Positions 11,981-23,211 of a stretch of 64,000 nt of DNA are shown piece by piece. The translations under genes were made by a program, and so were the position numbers. Positions within the stretch are counted from its first letter, which is position 1, and the number at the start of each line of letters is the position of its first letter. The notes under the pieces are model-generated. The model made no database searches. It was not told the origin of the DNA and saw nothing but the letters and a program-made list of their open reading frames with translations. The DNA comes from Cadophora sp. MPI-SDFR-AT-0126 (Eukaryota; Ascomycota; Leotiomycetes; Helotiales; Ploettnerulaceae): positions 1,116,001 to 1,180,000 of the forward strand of contig JAGMVK010000003.1 in assembly GCA_020747065.1 (NCBI GenBank), read 5' to 3'.

Positions 11981-12226
11981 GTGCTAGTCTATAAGGTGCC
12001 TATCTATATAAAGCTAGCCTATAAAGAGCCTATTTATAACAAGCCTATCTGCGAGGAGCGTATTTATGAGGAGCCATTCTACGAGGAGCGTATTTATAAA
12101 GAGCCTATCTATAACGAGCCTGTCTGCGAGGAGCGTGTTTGTAAAAAGCTAATCTACAAGAAGTATATCTGCAAGGTGCCTATTTATAAAGAGCTAGCCT
12201 ATAGGGTAGATACCATAAAGGAGTCT
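11981..12226 (+). repeat. 15-nt coding minisatellite (pentapeptide repeat)
   Basis: About sixteen units of roughly 15 nt encode variants of [E/K/V]-[P/R/L]-[I/V/F/A]-[Y/C]-[K/E/N]. This is the longest uninterrupted open part of the relic gene. That is partly because these units contain few Gln and Trp codons that RIP could turn into stops. Confidence 0.7.
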
Positions 12227-12229
12227 TAG

Positions 12230-12720
12230 CCGATTCCTAACGAAGATAATTAGTAGGGATCTCTTATAGCTAAGAAAGCGAAGAAAGGGAAGAAAAAAAA
12301 GAAGAAGACTATTAAAGAAGTCGAAGTATTCAAGGAATTAATTCCTGAGCTCGAGCTAGTTTATAACAAGGCTATTTATAAGGCGGATATCATAGAGGAG
12401 CTTCAGCCAATCCCTAACAAAGATAATAAGTAGGGTTCTTTTATAACTAAGAAAGATAAGAAAGGAAGGAAGAAAGGGAAGAAGGCTATTAAAGAAGTCG
12501 AAGTATTCGTGGAATTAATTTCTGAGCCTGAGCCCGTTTATAACAAGGCTATCTATAAGGCAGATATTATAAAGGAGCTTTAGCCAATCCCCGACGAAGA
12601 TAATAAGTAAGGTTCTTTTATAACTAAGAAAAATAAGAAGGGAAAAAAGAAAGGTAAGAAAGTTATTAAAGAAGTCGAAGTATTCGTGGAATTAATTCCT
12701 GAACTTAAGCCGGTTACATT
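12230..12720 (+). repeat. 177-bp coding tandem repeat, three copies
   Basis: Copies begin near 12,230, 12,407 and 12,584, each with CC(A/G)AT(T/C)CC followed by a GATAATAAG core. Each encodes a P-I-P-(N/D)-(E/K)-D-N start, a G-S-F core, a Lys-rich tract, a KEVEVF block and YNKAIYKADI. The 59-codon period keeps the reading frame. Confidence 0.75.
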
Positions 12721-13260
12721 TATACCTTATAATCCGGAGCCCGAGGCTATAGTTAAATAAGATTCGTAGTTAACTTGAAGCATAAGTCTTAAGAAGAATA
12801 AGGAGGAAATAAGATCAATAATTCCTAGTGACGGAGTAGGAGCCTAAATTATATAAGAAGAGTTTAAAATGGGCTTAGAGGTAAACCAACTCGTACCTCC
12901 GCTCGCTATAGGTATTCGTACCTCGACTACGCCACGAAGCAGCCAAACGGTCGTCTTTATAATCTGATATTTCAACGACATTAATAAGACTTATACTTTA
13001 AAAGCGATACTCTTTCTCACTAACACCACTTACCCTAGCATTTGCGAAGCTATATTTACATATCTCGACTCCTAGGAGGGTATCTTACCTTTTAAACGCA
13101 CGCTATAAATCAGATTTAGTATCAGTAGGAATAGTAAGGTAGACTTATTGGCGATCAAGGAGTCGATATGGCCGGTATATATAGAGTACTTTTATTAGTA
13201 TACGAAGCTGCCGGAGTTAATGATCGATATTTTGGATTTATAAAGGAGTAGGTAGTAGCT

Positions 13261-14119
13261 AGTAAATAGATAAATAAATTTCTTAATTATAAAGTTAATT
13301 TAGTAATATCTTTATTTTATAAGCCAAAAGGCGTAGGATAAATAGTATCTATTATAGTAATCTTACGTTATCTATCTTAAATAAATTAGGAGCCTACTAA
13401 ATCTAAAGCTAGTACTATAAAATTAATACTAGAAAAAAGTAGTTAGTATAAATAAATAGTTAGTATAATAGAACTATAGCGGGAATCTGCTTACACGATA
13501 ATAAAATAAATTTACTACATAAACTTAAAGCACGATTAATAAGCCTTAGCTATATATAATACTTAACTTACCGGCTCTTAGGACCAGTGAGAGTCCCGGG
13601 ATCGTAGCGTATCCTTATAGCTCCTAGGAGCTTATAGGGTCCTGGGAGTAAGCTGGGAAGAGGTCAAAATTACAGTGGATTCTAAATATAGAGCTAGTAT
13701 AAGAAATAATAGTTATACGATCTATCTTAATTAATCTCTCTTATCGTGATATATTTTACTTATAGCGATTTCGCTAGTCTAAGATATAGCAACTATTACG
13801 CCAAATTAAGAGTATAGAGTAATAATATTAAAGCTCGGTAGGCACTGGTATACAACGTCCTTTATAGCCTTTAATTAATCTGGGTAGGCCTTAAGCTTAT
13901 TACAAGTAAAAGAAAATCTATAAGGTTATATTAGTAGCTTACAAACTGGCTTCGCCTTAGAACAGTCTTCTATTCTTACGTAATTACTAAAGCCCTGCTA
14001 AAAATAGTCTCGCCCTAAAGAAAGTTACTCGAAATAAGTAAGTAACCCTGTAAACGTATAATTAGCTATAAGTTTACTTAAGAAGCATACTATAGGAGTA
14101 GCATATTAATTTAGAAAGG
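13261..14119. other. RIP-mutated stretch between the repeat-protein relic and the DUF3435 relic
   Basis: No reading frame I recognise. A GC-richer patch at about 13,560-13,670 carries CCCGGGA and CTCCTAGGAGCTTATAGGG-type words. These resemble, but do not match well, the GC-rich start of the gypsy LTRs at 27.6 kb. Probably the 3' flank of the recombinase relic. Confidence 0.4.
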
Positions 14120-16735
14120 GTAAAAAAGGAGAGAAAAGACGGGGCAAATATAAGCTTTATAATTATGCGCTCTTAGGTATATTATTTAAGTACTAGGAAA
14201 CGATTTCGTGGATATTCTCTACGTGATTCTAGAGATACTGCTTGTACTATAGCCCTATTTAACAGACCTTGTATTAGAGCTGATCCTCTTCTTTAATATA
14301 GGCTAAATACTTCTACTTAAAGTGTTTTATTAAGTTTCTTGGACTAGCAAACTTATAAGTACGCTTTTCTAATAGTAAGCTTTACTCCCTTAAGTAAAGG
14401 AAACAAGTGATGATTCGCTTCTTAGTAAACACTAATAATATAGCGTTACTTAACGCTTACTTCTTAGCCTAGGTGGCTGCTAGCTGGGAGCTGATCTTCT
14501 TTAATAGTATTAAACTGGTTTATCGCATCGACAATCTTTTACGTAGTACGGCAATAGCTCCCCTCTTTTAAAAGTAGTAGTAGGTAGTGACTGTATTAAT
14601 AGCCGCATTGTGGCGGCGGAACTCTTCTTTGATAGTTATACCCGAGAGCGTTATTACCGTTTTAGCTAAGCGCTTCTAAAGCAGGGGCATCTTATTATTC
14701 TAGTCTAAGGTAGTCTTTATATTCTAGCTAAGCTTAAGCCTAAAAAGCTACTACTTAATCTCGTTAACTAGGTGTTTCAAATCCTAGCGCTCTTAAATAT
14801 ACTTGAAAAGCGCAGCTCTTAGCTACTACTTTATATTAAAGATTACCTAGCTAATAATCCAGTACCCTGGCTACTATATCGCTATGCCCTAGAAGCGGCG
14901 CTTCCACTTCTCCCGCTTTGTAATAAGGCAGTAAACGATAGGATCCTAATTAACGGATAACGATTCCTTAGGCGTGAGTTCTTACAGCCGATTAGAATCG
15001 ATCTAGCGAGTTATCCGATAGGCCGCCCGTATCAGGTCGCGTTAAGGTTTATAACTAAAGACGATAGCTCGCGTATTAGCGGTAATTATCCAATAGAGGT
15101 AGTGCTTAATAAAGGTGTTAATCTTTGCGTGTTATATTATTATGTTTTAAAGCGCGTTGCTTATATTACTTATTAGTTTATAGTTAGTATATTATATAGC
15201 AAGTAAGAGTGGGGTTACGAGAAGGGGGCTACTTGATACGCACTACTCTAGTTAAAGGCGTTACCTACATCGTATTAGAGGCAGTACGGACGCGTGATCT
15301 GCAAGAACTTAATAAGTACGCCGAGTCGCTTTATCCACTTTAAAAGAATCGTATACGGTAGTAGTTAGTCAGGTAAGATCTTCTAGTTATAAGGCGTCTT
15401 AATAGACTTGCAGAAAACAGGGATATTAGTTATCTCCGGCTTAAGATATAAGGGCAACTATTTATAGCTAGGCAGGATATTCAGCTCGCTAATCCTCTTA
15501 GCCGATATGAGACTCGGGGCTAAGAACGTATTATTAGTAAAGATGAGACTTAAGAGGGCGACATACGAACTAAGTATTAGGGACGGATTAAAGATAATCT
15601 TAGGAAGTATAAACGTATTCTTAGCTTTTATATAAGTCGTATATCTAGGCTAGAATAAGCGAGGAAGAGGAATAGCGAAGGGACGAGATAAAGCTTAAGG
15701 TTAAACTTACGCCTCTTTTATACCGAGATACTTCTTTATAAACTCGCATGTAAACTCGATTAGGATCTGATGGGGCCCGCTACTAGGGTCCTATAGTAGG
15801 TTCACTGCGATATCACTATAGCGGAGCTTTAAGAGCGCTAAAGGTCGGCTTACGAAGAATATAGCTAGCTAGCAAAAGAGGCTAGTTTGAATCCGCTGCC
15901 GGTTATATGTATATCTCTGCTTTGTTGTGATTAAGTTAGTTTGTAGGACACTTACGAGATCCTCGATATATATAGCAATATTATCGCGCTTCTTTATTAA
16001 TAGGCGATACTTCTTCGCCAGCTTCTTAAGGACCTATAATAAATATTTCATTAGCTCTTATTTATAATAATTTAGTCTAGATTAAGCGGGCAAATAAGAA
16101 ATACTTCTTACTTAATATATATAATAGTTTATCTTTCCCTTGATCTTTTCTCTAATCACTTGTTCGTACACAAGCCAGAAGACTTTTTAATATGTCCCGA
16201 GTGTACTAGCTGACTAGATACCTACAAGCCTTCTCCCACCCTTCCCTTAACGTTAATTCAATATCTATTTAAAGAAGGCCTTAAGGATACAGCGAAAGAC
16301 AGCTTATATCACCTAAACAAGATCCTTTCGTATATACTTATAATACTTATAAAGAGTATTAAATTAGCGATTTAATAGTAGAAGATAGTAAGTAAGAAGA
16401 GAATAAGATACTTACCGATAGAAATTTCCCTCGATCATATCTAAAAGGAGGAGGCTACCATTACTATAATCCTTATCTTCATCCTCGGATTCGTTAGAGT
16501 TATTCTCTTGGTCGAGGTAGTATTCTAGCGGGTAGGCGTTCTCCTCTTTAACAAGTCACTCTAGATCTAGCAGGTCTACCTTATCGTCTCTATTCACATC
16601 GGTATTAACGTCCGTTAGCTCGGTCTCAGTGTCGGTCCCCTCTTACTCATCTCCTGTGTTAAAGTAGCTCTTGATATCTAATTCATTATTATCGGAGGAG
16701 GTAGAGCTTAGTATTAGTTGTTAGCGACGACGCAT
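14120..16735 (-). pseudogene. DUF3435 tyrosine recombinase (Starship-captain type), RIP-degraded
   Basis: Minus-strand reading starts at ATG 16,735 (MRRR, then a TSSDNNELDIKSYFNTGDE block rich in Asp/Glu). After a probable intron beginning near 16,415 (GTAAGT) come a KKRDNIAIYIEDL block (about 15,985), a SRPLALLKLRYSDI block (about 15,840) and FTCEFIKKYLGIKEA. Near 15,300 is the conserved ITRPYCL(R)YDVGNAFN. A probable intron of about 100 nt (GTGCGT donor, TACTAAC branch) follows, then NISNALQNIIMQHAKINTF with IKHYL and LSVNQDP. The C-terminus shows a C2H2-like pattern near 14,200-14,330. This order matches fungal DUF3435 proteins, a tyrosine-recombinase family that includes the captains mobilising Starship elements. 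Gln/Trp codons have become stops throughout, so it is inactive. Family call strong; captain status inferred. Confidence 0.85.
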
Positions 16736-17162
16736 ATCAACTAAATTAACTGAAGGGGACAATAGCGAGGGCGATTAAATATAAAGAAGTAAGGCAAAGG
16801 ATATAAAGAAGAAGCCTACTACTTAAGTAATAGCGGCTAGCGGAGGGGTAGGAGAGAGGTAGAGCGAGGGATAGTGATAGTTAAGTATAAGAAGTTTAAA
16901 AGAAAAAAGATAAAGGAGGAAGAGAGAGAGAATAAACGAAGATATAGGATAACCGCTATCTTAAGTTACCTAGGGGATAGTAAGTAGCTGTTTTCTGCTC
17001 CTCTCTTCTTAGATAATGTTAAACAAGGATGAAATAAGGGAAGTAGCTTTTTCGAATAATGACTTGACCTACTCGCTTTTTGTCGTGTTCCTATAGCAGG
17101 GGTCCCTACCGCCGTGCCGCCTTAGCCATAAGGTACGCGAGCGCTAGGGCAGCGCGACATTT
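16736..17162. other. Upstream region of the DUF3435 relic
   Basis: This is the 5' flank of the recombinase relic. It is partly mutated and purine-rich to about 17,030, then GC-rich and little mutated at 17,090-17,160. No gene seen. Confidence 0.4.
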
Positions 17163-17222
17163 TGGCAAGTCAGCTGCGGAAAATAACGACTAAACCTGCC
17201 GAAAACAGCAGCTAGTTTGCCA
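17163..17222. repeat. Imperfect inverted repeat at a composition boundary upstream of the DUF3435 relic
   Basis: TGGCAAGTCAGCTGCGG (from 17,163) and CAGCAGCTAGTTTGCCA (ending at about 17,222) pair as inverted repeats with about four mismatches over 17 positions, around a GGTTTAG-type centre. The repeat sits where GC-normal sequence gives way abruptly to extremely AT-rich gypsy DNA, and directly upstream of the recombinase start. Such short repeats are found at ends of recombinase-mobilised elements, so this may be the element terminus. It could equally be a chance survivor. Confidence 0.5.
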
Positions 17223-17229
17223 TCTGGTC

Positions 17230-20150
17230 GTTAAATAGAGTATAAATACTTTCTATTTAATATAAAATATAAGAAAGCTAAGTTCTTTTAAACTAGTATC
17301 TATAAGATAGATTATATCTTATAAGAATAATATAAACTAGAAGATCTTAATACTACTTAACTCTTATTTAAAAGATTTCTAAAATAGTATTAATATCTAA
17401 AATTAGTATTTTTTAAGAAACTATAAATACTCTTTTACTTTATTAATATTATAACTATAAGATTTATCTTAAGAGACTACTACTTAATACTTACTATTTT
17501 TTCTATTATTAATTAATAAAAGAGCTTAAAGTAATAAAAAAGTATTTCTTAGAAAATTTAGATAAGAGTTTTATTAAGTTAAGCTAGAGTTTATTTACTT
17601 TTCTTAAATTCTTTATTAAAAAGCCTAATAAGGGCCTACGATTCTATATTAATTATTATAAACTAAATACTCTTATATAAAAAGATACTTATTTAATCTC
17701 TTAAATTAATAAGCTCTTTACTAGAATATTAAATATAAAGATATTTATAAAATTAGATATTTAAGCTATCTTTGATTATATTTATATAGATCTAGCCTTT
17801 AAGGAATATACTATATTTCGGACTAGATATAAATTATATAAGTATAAGGTACTATTATTTAGCCTTTATAATAGACTTAGTATATACTAATATTATATAA
17901 ATAATATATTCTTTAATTATCTAGATAACTTTTATATAGCTTACTTAAATAATATCCTAATTTATTTCGAATTTATAAGAAAATACTAAGCTTATATAAA
18001 ATCTATACTAAAGTATTTAATAGAAGTTAGATTATAAGTTAATATTAAGAAATATAAATTCTATATTACTTATACTAGGTATCTAAAGTATATAATAACT
18101 ACTAAGAGTATTAAAGTAAATCCGAAGAAAGTTAAACTACTATAAACTAGAAGTACTCTAAGATTATAATAGCTATTAAGTTATACTTAAGATTTTATAG
18201 TTTTTACTAATAATTTATATATAACTTTAGGCTTATTACTAAACTTCTATCTACGCTTACTTAATTTATAGTAACTTAGAATTAGATAAAAGAGTATTAT
18301 ATTATATTTAAAGAATTTTAAGAATAGTTATTATTAATTTAATAGATTTATTATTCTTAGCTAGAACTACTTACTAAGTTAGAAATAAATATTTCTAATA
18401 AAATAATCGCTAGAATAGTATTATAATAGTATAATAATAAATAATAGTACTTTCTTAGTTTTTATTCGTATATACTTAATAGTTATAACTAAACTAAGAG
18501 ATCTAGAATAAAAAACTATACGCTATTATAAAGAGCTTTTATAAATAATACTTAGAATTAATATCTTTTTAAAATAGAATCAAAGTATATTTAGACTATT
18601 ATTTTCTAAAATATTTTATAATTACTAAAGTATTTATAACTAAATAAATTTATTAGATAGAATTTCTCTCTGATTTTAACTTCTAAATTATATATACTTT
18701 TAGTAAAAATAATTAGATTAATATCTTAAGTTACTAAGAATAAAATCTAAAAGTATAAGAATAAGTAAAGAAAAATAATTAGAGTTAAATCTTATTAGTT
18801 CTAAGAAGACTTAACTTTTATATTAATTTTAACTTAGTAGAATATTTTATTTTCTCTATAATTATAATATCTTTCTTACTATTAATTACTACTAAAATAA
18901 AAGCTTCTCTGAATATTTTCCTAGACTCTTTTAATCTTATTAAAAAACTTTATTAGAATAATTGTACTATTTTTATTAATATATAAAAATCCTTACTTAA
19001 AGACTATTCAATTAAGAATAGACTCTTATTTTTTAAAGATCGATTTTATATATAATATAATATTCTCTTTTATATTAAGTTAATTAAAGAAGTATATAAC
19101 TAGCTATCTATTTCTTATTTTAGTAAGTTAAAATATATTAATTCCTAGCTTTAAAGTATTACTAAGTTAGAATAAGTTCGAACTATAATTAGTATATAAG
19201 AAATTACTAAGCTTATTAATTTTTGTACTCTAAGTATTCTAAATAAAAAAGTCTTTTTTATTTATTATTAATTTTAAATTATCTTCTATAGTATTTATAT
19301 ATAAATTATAAGGATTTCCTAAAAGATAAGTATAATAAAATCTTAGTATTTATCGATTACCTAGAAAAGAATTCTATAATAATTTCATATATTATTTGTA
19401 ATATTATATAATTCTTAAACTCTTGTAATATTTAAGTTATTAATTAATAAGATATTTTTTAATAATAAATAATAATAAATAAAAAGGATATTATTTAATA
19501 AACTTAAGATATTATTATATTTATTATAGATATTACTAATATATAGCTAATAAGGCTATATATTATAGGCTCGCTCTTTTCTAGGTTTTAATATATATTC
19601 TTCTCTACTATTATATACTAAGCTACTTAATATATAGTCTAGAAAGAATACTATAGTCTTAAATAACTTTATAACTAATATTATAAGAAAAATTAGAAAA
19701 CTTTTTATAAGCTTCTTATTCTTACTTATATTATAAAAGTTATAAGCTTATTTTAATAAATAAATAAAAAAATTTATAATTTAATACTAAAAAAAGATAT
19801 CTTAATTACTTTAGAATAAGAAGTAGTTATATAATAGTACTTAATTATAAAATAGAAAACTTTATTAAAAATAGATATTACTAAAATTAGTATAATAAGA
19901 TTTTATTATGTTTTTTAATAAAAAAGTTTAAAACTCTTTATAATTATATTAAGTAAGATTAATAAAACTATTAATTAAGTAATTTAAAAAACTAAGTTAT
20001 AAGTATTTCTTATTAAAAAAGAATTATATAAAAAAACTTCTTTTTAAATATTAAGAATATACTATTACTTTTTTAAAAACTACTACTAATACTCTTTCTA
20101 ACTTAGTACTAAAACTAGATTATAGGAAGATTAAGCTAGAAACTAAAATT
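17230..20150 (+). mobile_element. Ty3/gypsy retrotransposon pol relic, copy 1
   Basis: Extremely AT-rich, but a + strand pol order is readable. The reverse transcriptase covers about 17,640-18,060, with KLDI, an FRTRYKLYKYKVL stretch, YINNIF and YLNNILIY (the mutated YLDDILIYS active site). RNase H lies at about 18,290-18,700, with a segment like LYAIIKSF and a DFNFEIIYTF-like end. An integrase-like part lies at about 19,300-19,450 (KGFLKDKYNKILVFIDYLEK). No gag and no clear LTR pair are visible, so the 5' side is truncated or beyond recognition. The right boundary with the next copy is approximate. Confidence 0.72.
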
Positions 20151-22685
20151 GGCTATAATTATAGACTATTATATTAATAAACTAAAATAAACTCTAAGTA
20201 ATAAATAAATATTTTAAAAAAACCCAGATAAAAGATTTATTATTCTAAGCTATATCTTTTTTACTTATTCTATTTTATTTATTAAAAAACTAAAGAATAA
20301 TTTATATTTTTATATTAATTATTAGAAGTTAAATAAGATTATTTGAAAGAACTAATATTTACTATTCTTAATTAATAAGGGTTTTATATATTTTAAATAA
20401 ACTAAGATTTTTATAAAAAATTAATATTTAAAGTATTTTTTATTATATTTAGATAGATTTAACTTTTAAAGAATATACTATATTTTAAACTTACTATAGT
20501 AATTATAAGTATAAAATAATAGTATATAGACTAATTAATAGCTTAACTATATTCTAGTAATATATAAATAATATATTCTTTAGTTATTTTATATTATATA
20601 TCTAAATAATATTATTATATACTTAAACGATTTATTATAATATAAGAAATCTATTAAAAAGGTTTTATATTACTTATAATAATACTACTCTTTAATAAAT
20701 ATTTAAATAAAACTAGTTTTATATAAAAAAAAGATTAAGTTTTTTAACTTTTTATAATTATTAAAAGAATTAAAATCGATTTAGTAATTATAAAATATAC
20801 CCGAAATTAAATATTATTTACAATAATCTAAAAAATCTAATTCTTTCTTAGTTTTTATAACTTCTACTAGAAGTTTATTCTAAATTATAGTAAAATAATG
20901 AAGCCTCTAATAGAACTAATAAAAAAAGAAATTTAAAAAATATTTTTTACTTAGTTTATAATCTTTTAGGATCTAAAGAAAACTATTTTTACTTTTAAAT
21001 ACTTAAAATACTATAATATTTCATTAAAAACTTGAATTAAGACTAATACCTTAAATAGAATAATTATAAGTATATTCTTATAAAAACATATAAAAACAAT
21101 TAGTACTTAGTTTTATTCTTATCTAAAATAATAAACCTTACTAAGCTAAACTATAATATTTATAATAAAAAATACGCTTTAAGATAATAAGCTACTTTTA
21201 TATAAATACCACTTTTAAGCACTTAATATTAAATATTTTATATATAACTAATCTAGTATATATATAATTAGTTTTCTATAACTTACTCTAGGAAATTAAA
21301 AACTTTTAGACTTCTAAGAACTAAGTACTATTAGTCTAAGATACTTAAAAATATTACTAGGTTTATTTCTAGTTACTTAGCTTGTAACTGTATTAACTAT
21401 TAATAAAATAAGACACTTAGTTATTTATATTTTTTATTTATTCTAAACTAATTCTAATAATATTTAATAATAGATTTTAAAAATATACTAAAAAATAAGT
21501 TCAGCTATAATTTAATATTAATTATAATAGATTAATTCTTAAAAAAAGCTATATTAATCTTATACTATTTTATATATATTTCTTTTAACTTAGCTTAACT
21601 ATTTATTATAAATTACTAAAAATTTAATAATTTATTTAAAATAATTATATTAAATAAAAGACCTTAGTTTTTTTTTAGTATAAGTTCTACTAGATTCTTA
21701 ATATTAAGATTAAACTTTTTATAGTCTACTATACTTAAACTAATAGTTAGACTAAAATTATAAATTAATACCTAGATTAAAGACTCTGTTCTTTTATAAA
21801 CTACTACTAGGATAACTAGTCCGAGCTTTTACTAATAATAGACTATACTTAATTAATATTATGTAATAAGTCCCTAGATATATTTTCTTACTAGCTTAAA
21901 TATAACTATAAATCGTATATAAATTAGGACTAGAATAAGCTATAACCTAAGCTAAAACTTATAGTTACTAAAAAACTAAATATTACTAAGACTTAGGCCT
22001 TTATAAGATAATATAAAATAGTATAAGAAAAGACTAAGTAATTCTTATAAAACCAATAAAAAAACAATAGAATATAAATAAGTCTTATTAAAAAATAGAC
22101 TAAGAAATAAAAAACTAAGTATAAGTAATTATTAAGAATTAGAAAACCTACTAACGAAAAAAAACTAAATAATTAATAAGCTAGCTTATACTAAGTCTTA
22201 TAAAAAAAAGTTATTTATATTAATTAAAACTATCTAAGTCTATTAAAGTCTATCTAGTATTTTCTATAAATAAGCTATAATATTATAATAATAACCCTTT
22301 ACTAAGCTAAATATAACCTAATTAAAATTAAATAATTATTATAAATATAAAATAAGAATAAAAAATAGAAAATATTTTAAATATATATCTTAAATATAAT
22401 AATATATTATATTATTAAGTATATTAAAAAAGCTTAATCTAAACTCTAAATTTTATTTTATTATAGACTTTTATACTTACTCTTATAAGCTTAGAGATTT
22501 TTATTAAGCTTATTTTATATTTCTTGGTTTTCTAAAGTTCTTAGAATACTAGATTATAATATAGAAATGTAATAATAATAATACTTATAACAGATTAAAA
22601 GATAATATAATAATATTAGTAAAAGACTATAATTTTTTTTATAACTTAAAGATAAGCTTTTTTTTAAAAATAGAATAATATAATA
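20150..22685 (+). mobile_element. Ty3/gypsy-like retrotransposon pol relic, copy 2
   Basis: A second reverse-transcriptase reading lies at about 20,430-20,700 (an FKEYTIF block, then YINNIFFSYF), followed by an RNase H-like stretch near 20,900-21,100 (ELIKKEI, then a D-rich-derived segment). It parallels copy 1 but is not identical, so it is another family member or a nested fragment. Ends are not defined; GC-normal DNA begins at about 22,690. Confidence 0.55.
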
Positions 22686-22689
22686 AGGG

Positions 22690-23211
22690 GTCCTTATGAT
22701 GAGGAGTAGCTACCTCCCGGCAACAGTTCCTTTGTACTACTACAAGGGTTAGATATTCAACCTGCATTCCGTGGTGATATAGGTATCCATTGTTGACAAG
22801 AACGTGTGATATACATCTCCAGGCTTGGAGAAGAAGTTGAAGTTGGTCCGTACTGTAAGTATGGGTTTTCTGGTAGCATCTTCCCTCATAGCGGACGAGT
22901 TTGAGGAGAAGAAACAGATAGCTGGCAGGGACGTTGGCGACAAGGGGTTTGGAGATCAAAGGTGATTGGGAATTGGGAAAAAGGGATATAAAGAGCAGGC
23001 GAATATATTCGCTTCCCTTCTTTAGTTTCTTTATCTATTTCTCATTTATCTAGGCAATGGAATCGGTGTTCACTTTTGATTGGTATATTCTTCTGTCATA
23101 ATAGAGAGTTCTCGCGATGCTTGGCAAAGGGTCTGGACTGATACTTTTTTAAAAATTCCAATCATACTCTCTCTTTAGAGTATCTCAGAATAACTGATAG
23201 GCTCGTTCCAT
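22690..23211. other. GC-normal DNA 3' of the island gene, possible gene fragment
   Basis: Base composition is normal and TAG/TAA density drops from about 22,690. A minus-strand open frame (22,959 down to 22,660) begins ISKPLVANVPA. That is faintly like the C-terminal part of a fungal membrane-protein family, but the rest does not match and the frame runs into mutated AT-rich DNA. I treat it as an unproven fragment. The rest up to 23,211 looks like 3' flank. Confidence 0.3.

Larger units (their letters stand above)
11461..13260 (+). pseudogene. Relic of a repeat-containing fungal gene, function unknown
   Basis: One + strand frame is readable from about 11,461 to 13,260, interrupted only by TAA/TAG/TGA that fit mutated Gln, Trp or Arg codons. 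The N-terminal third is of ordinary composition. It is followed by a 15-nt tandem repeat coding for five-residue units of the type EPIYN/ERIYK (11,981-12,226). Then come three copies of a 59-codon unit ending in a D-N-(E/K)-(W)-G-S-F core, followed by T-K-K and Lys/Gly-rich text. The C-terminal part (12,940-13,260) reads as a compact domain, for example RYFND...YTLKAI and SIWPVYIEYF, which I cannot assign. The repeats within a mutated gene could have made it a RIP target, or the whole gene was duplicated. Confidence 0.6.

Noticed and set aside
11981..12720. Regularly spaced repeats as a CRISPR array
   Set aside because: Units are contiguous coding repeats with no unique spacers, and the organism is a fungus.
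22660..22959. Minus-strand frame starting ISKPLVANVPA
   Set aside because: Only about ten residues resemble a known fungal membrane family; the rest does not follow and the frame enters mutated DNA. Mentioned as a possible fragment but not called as a gene.
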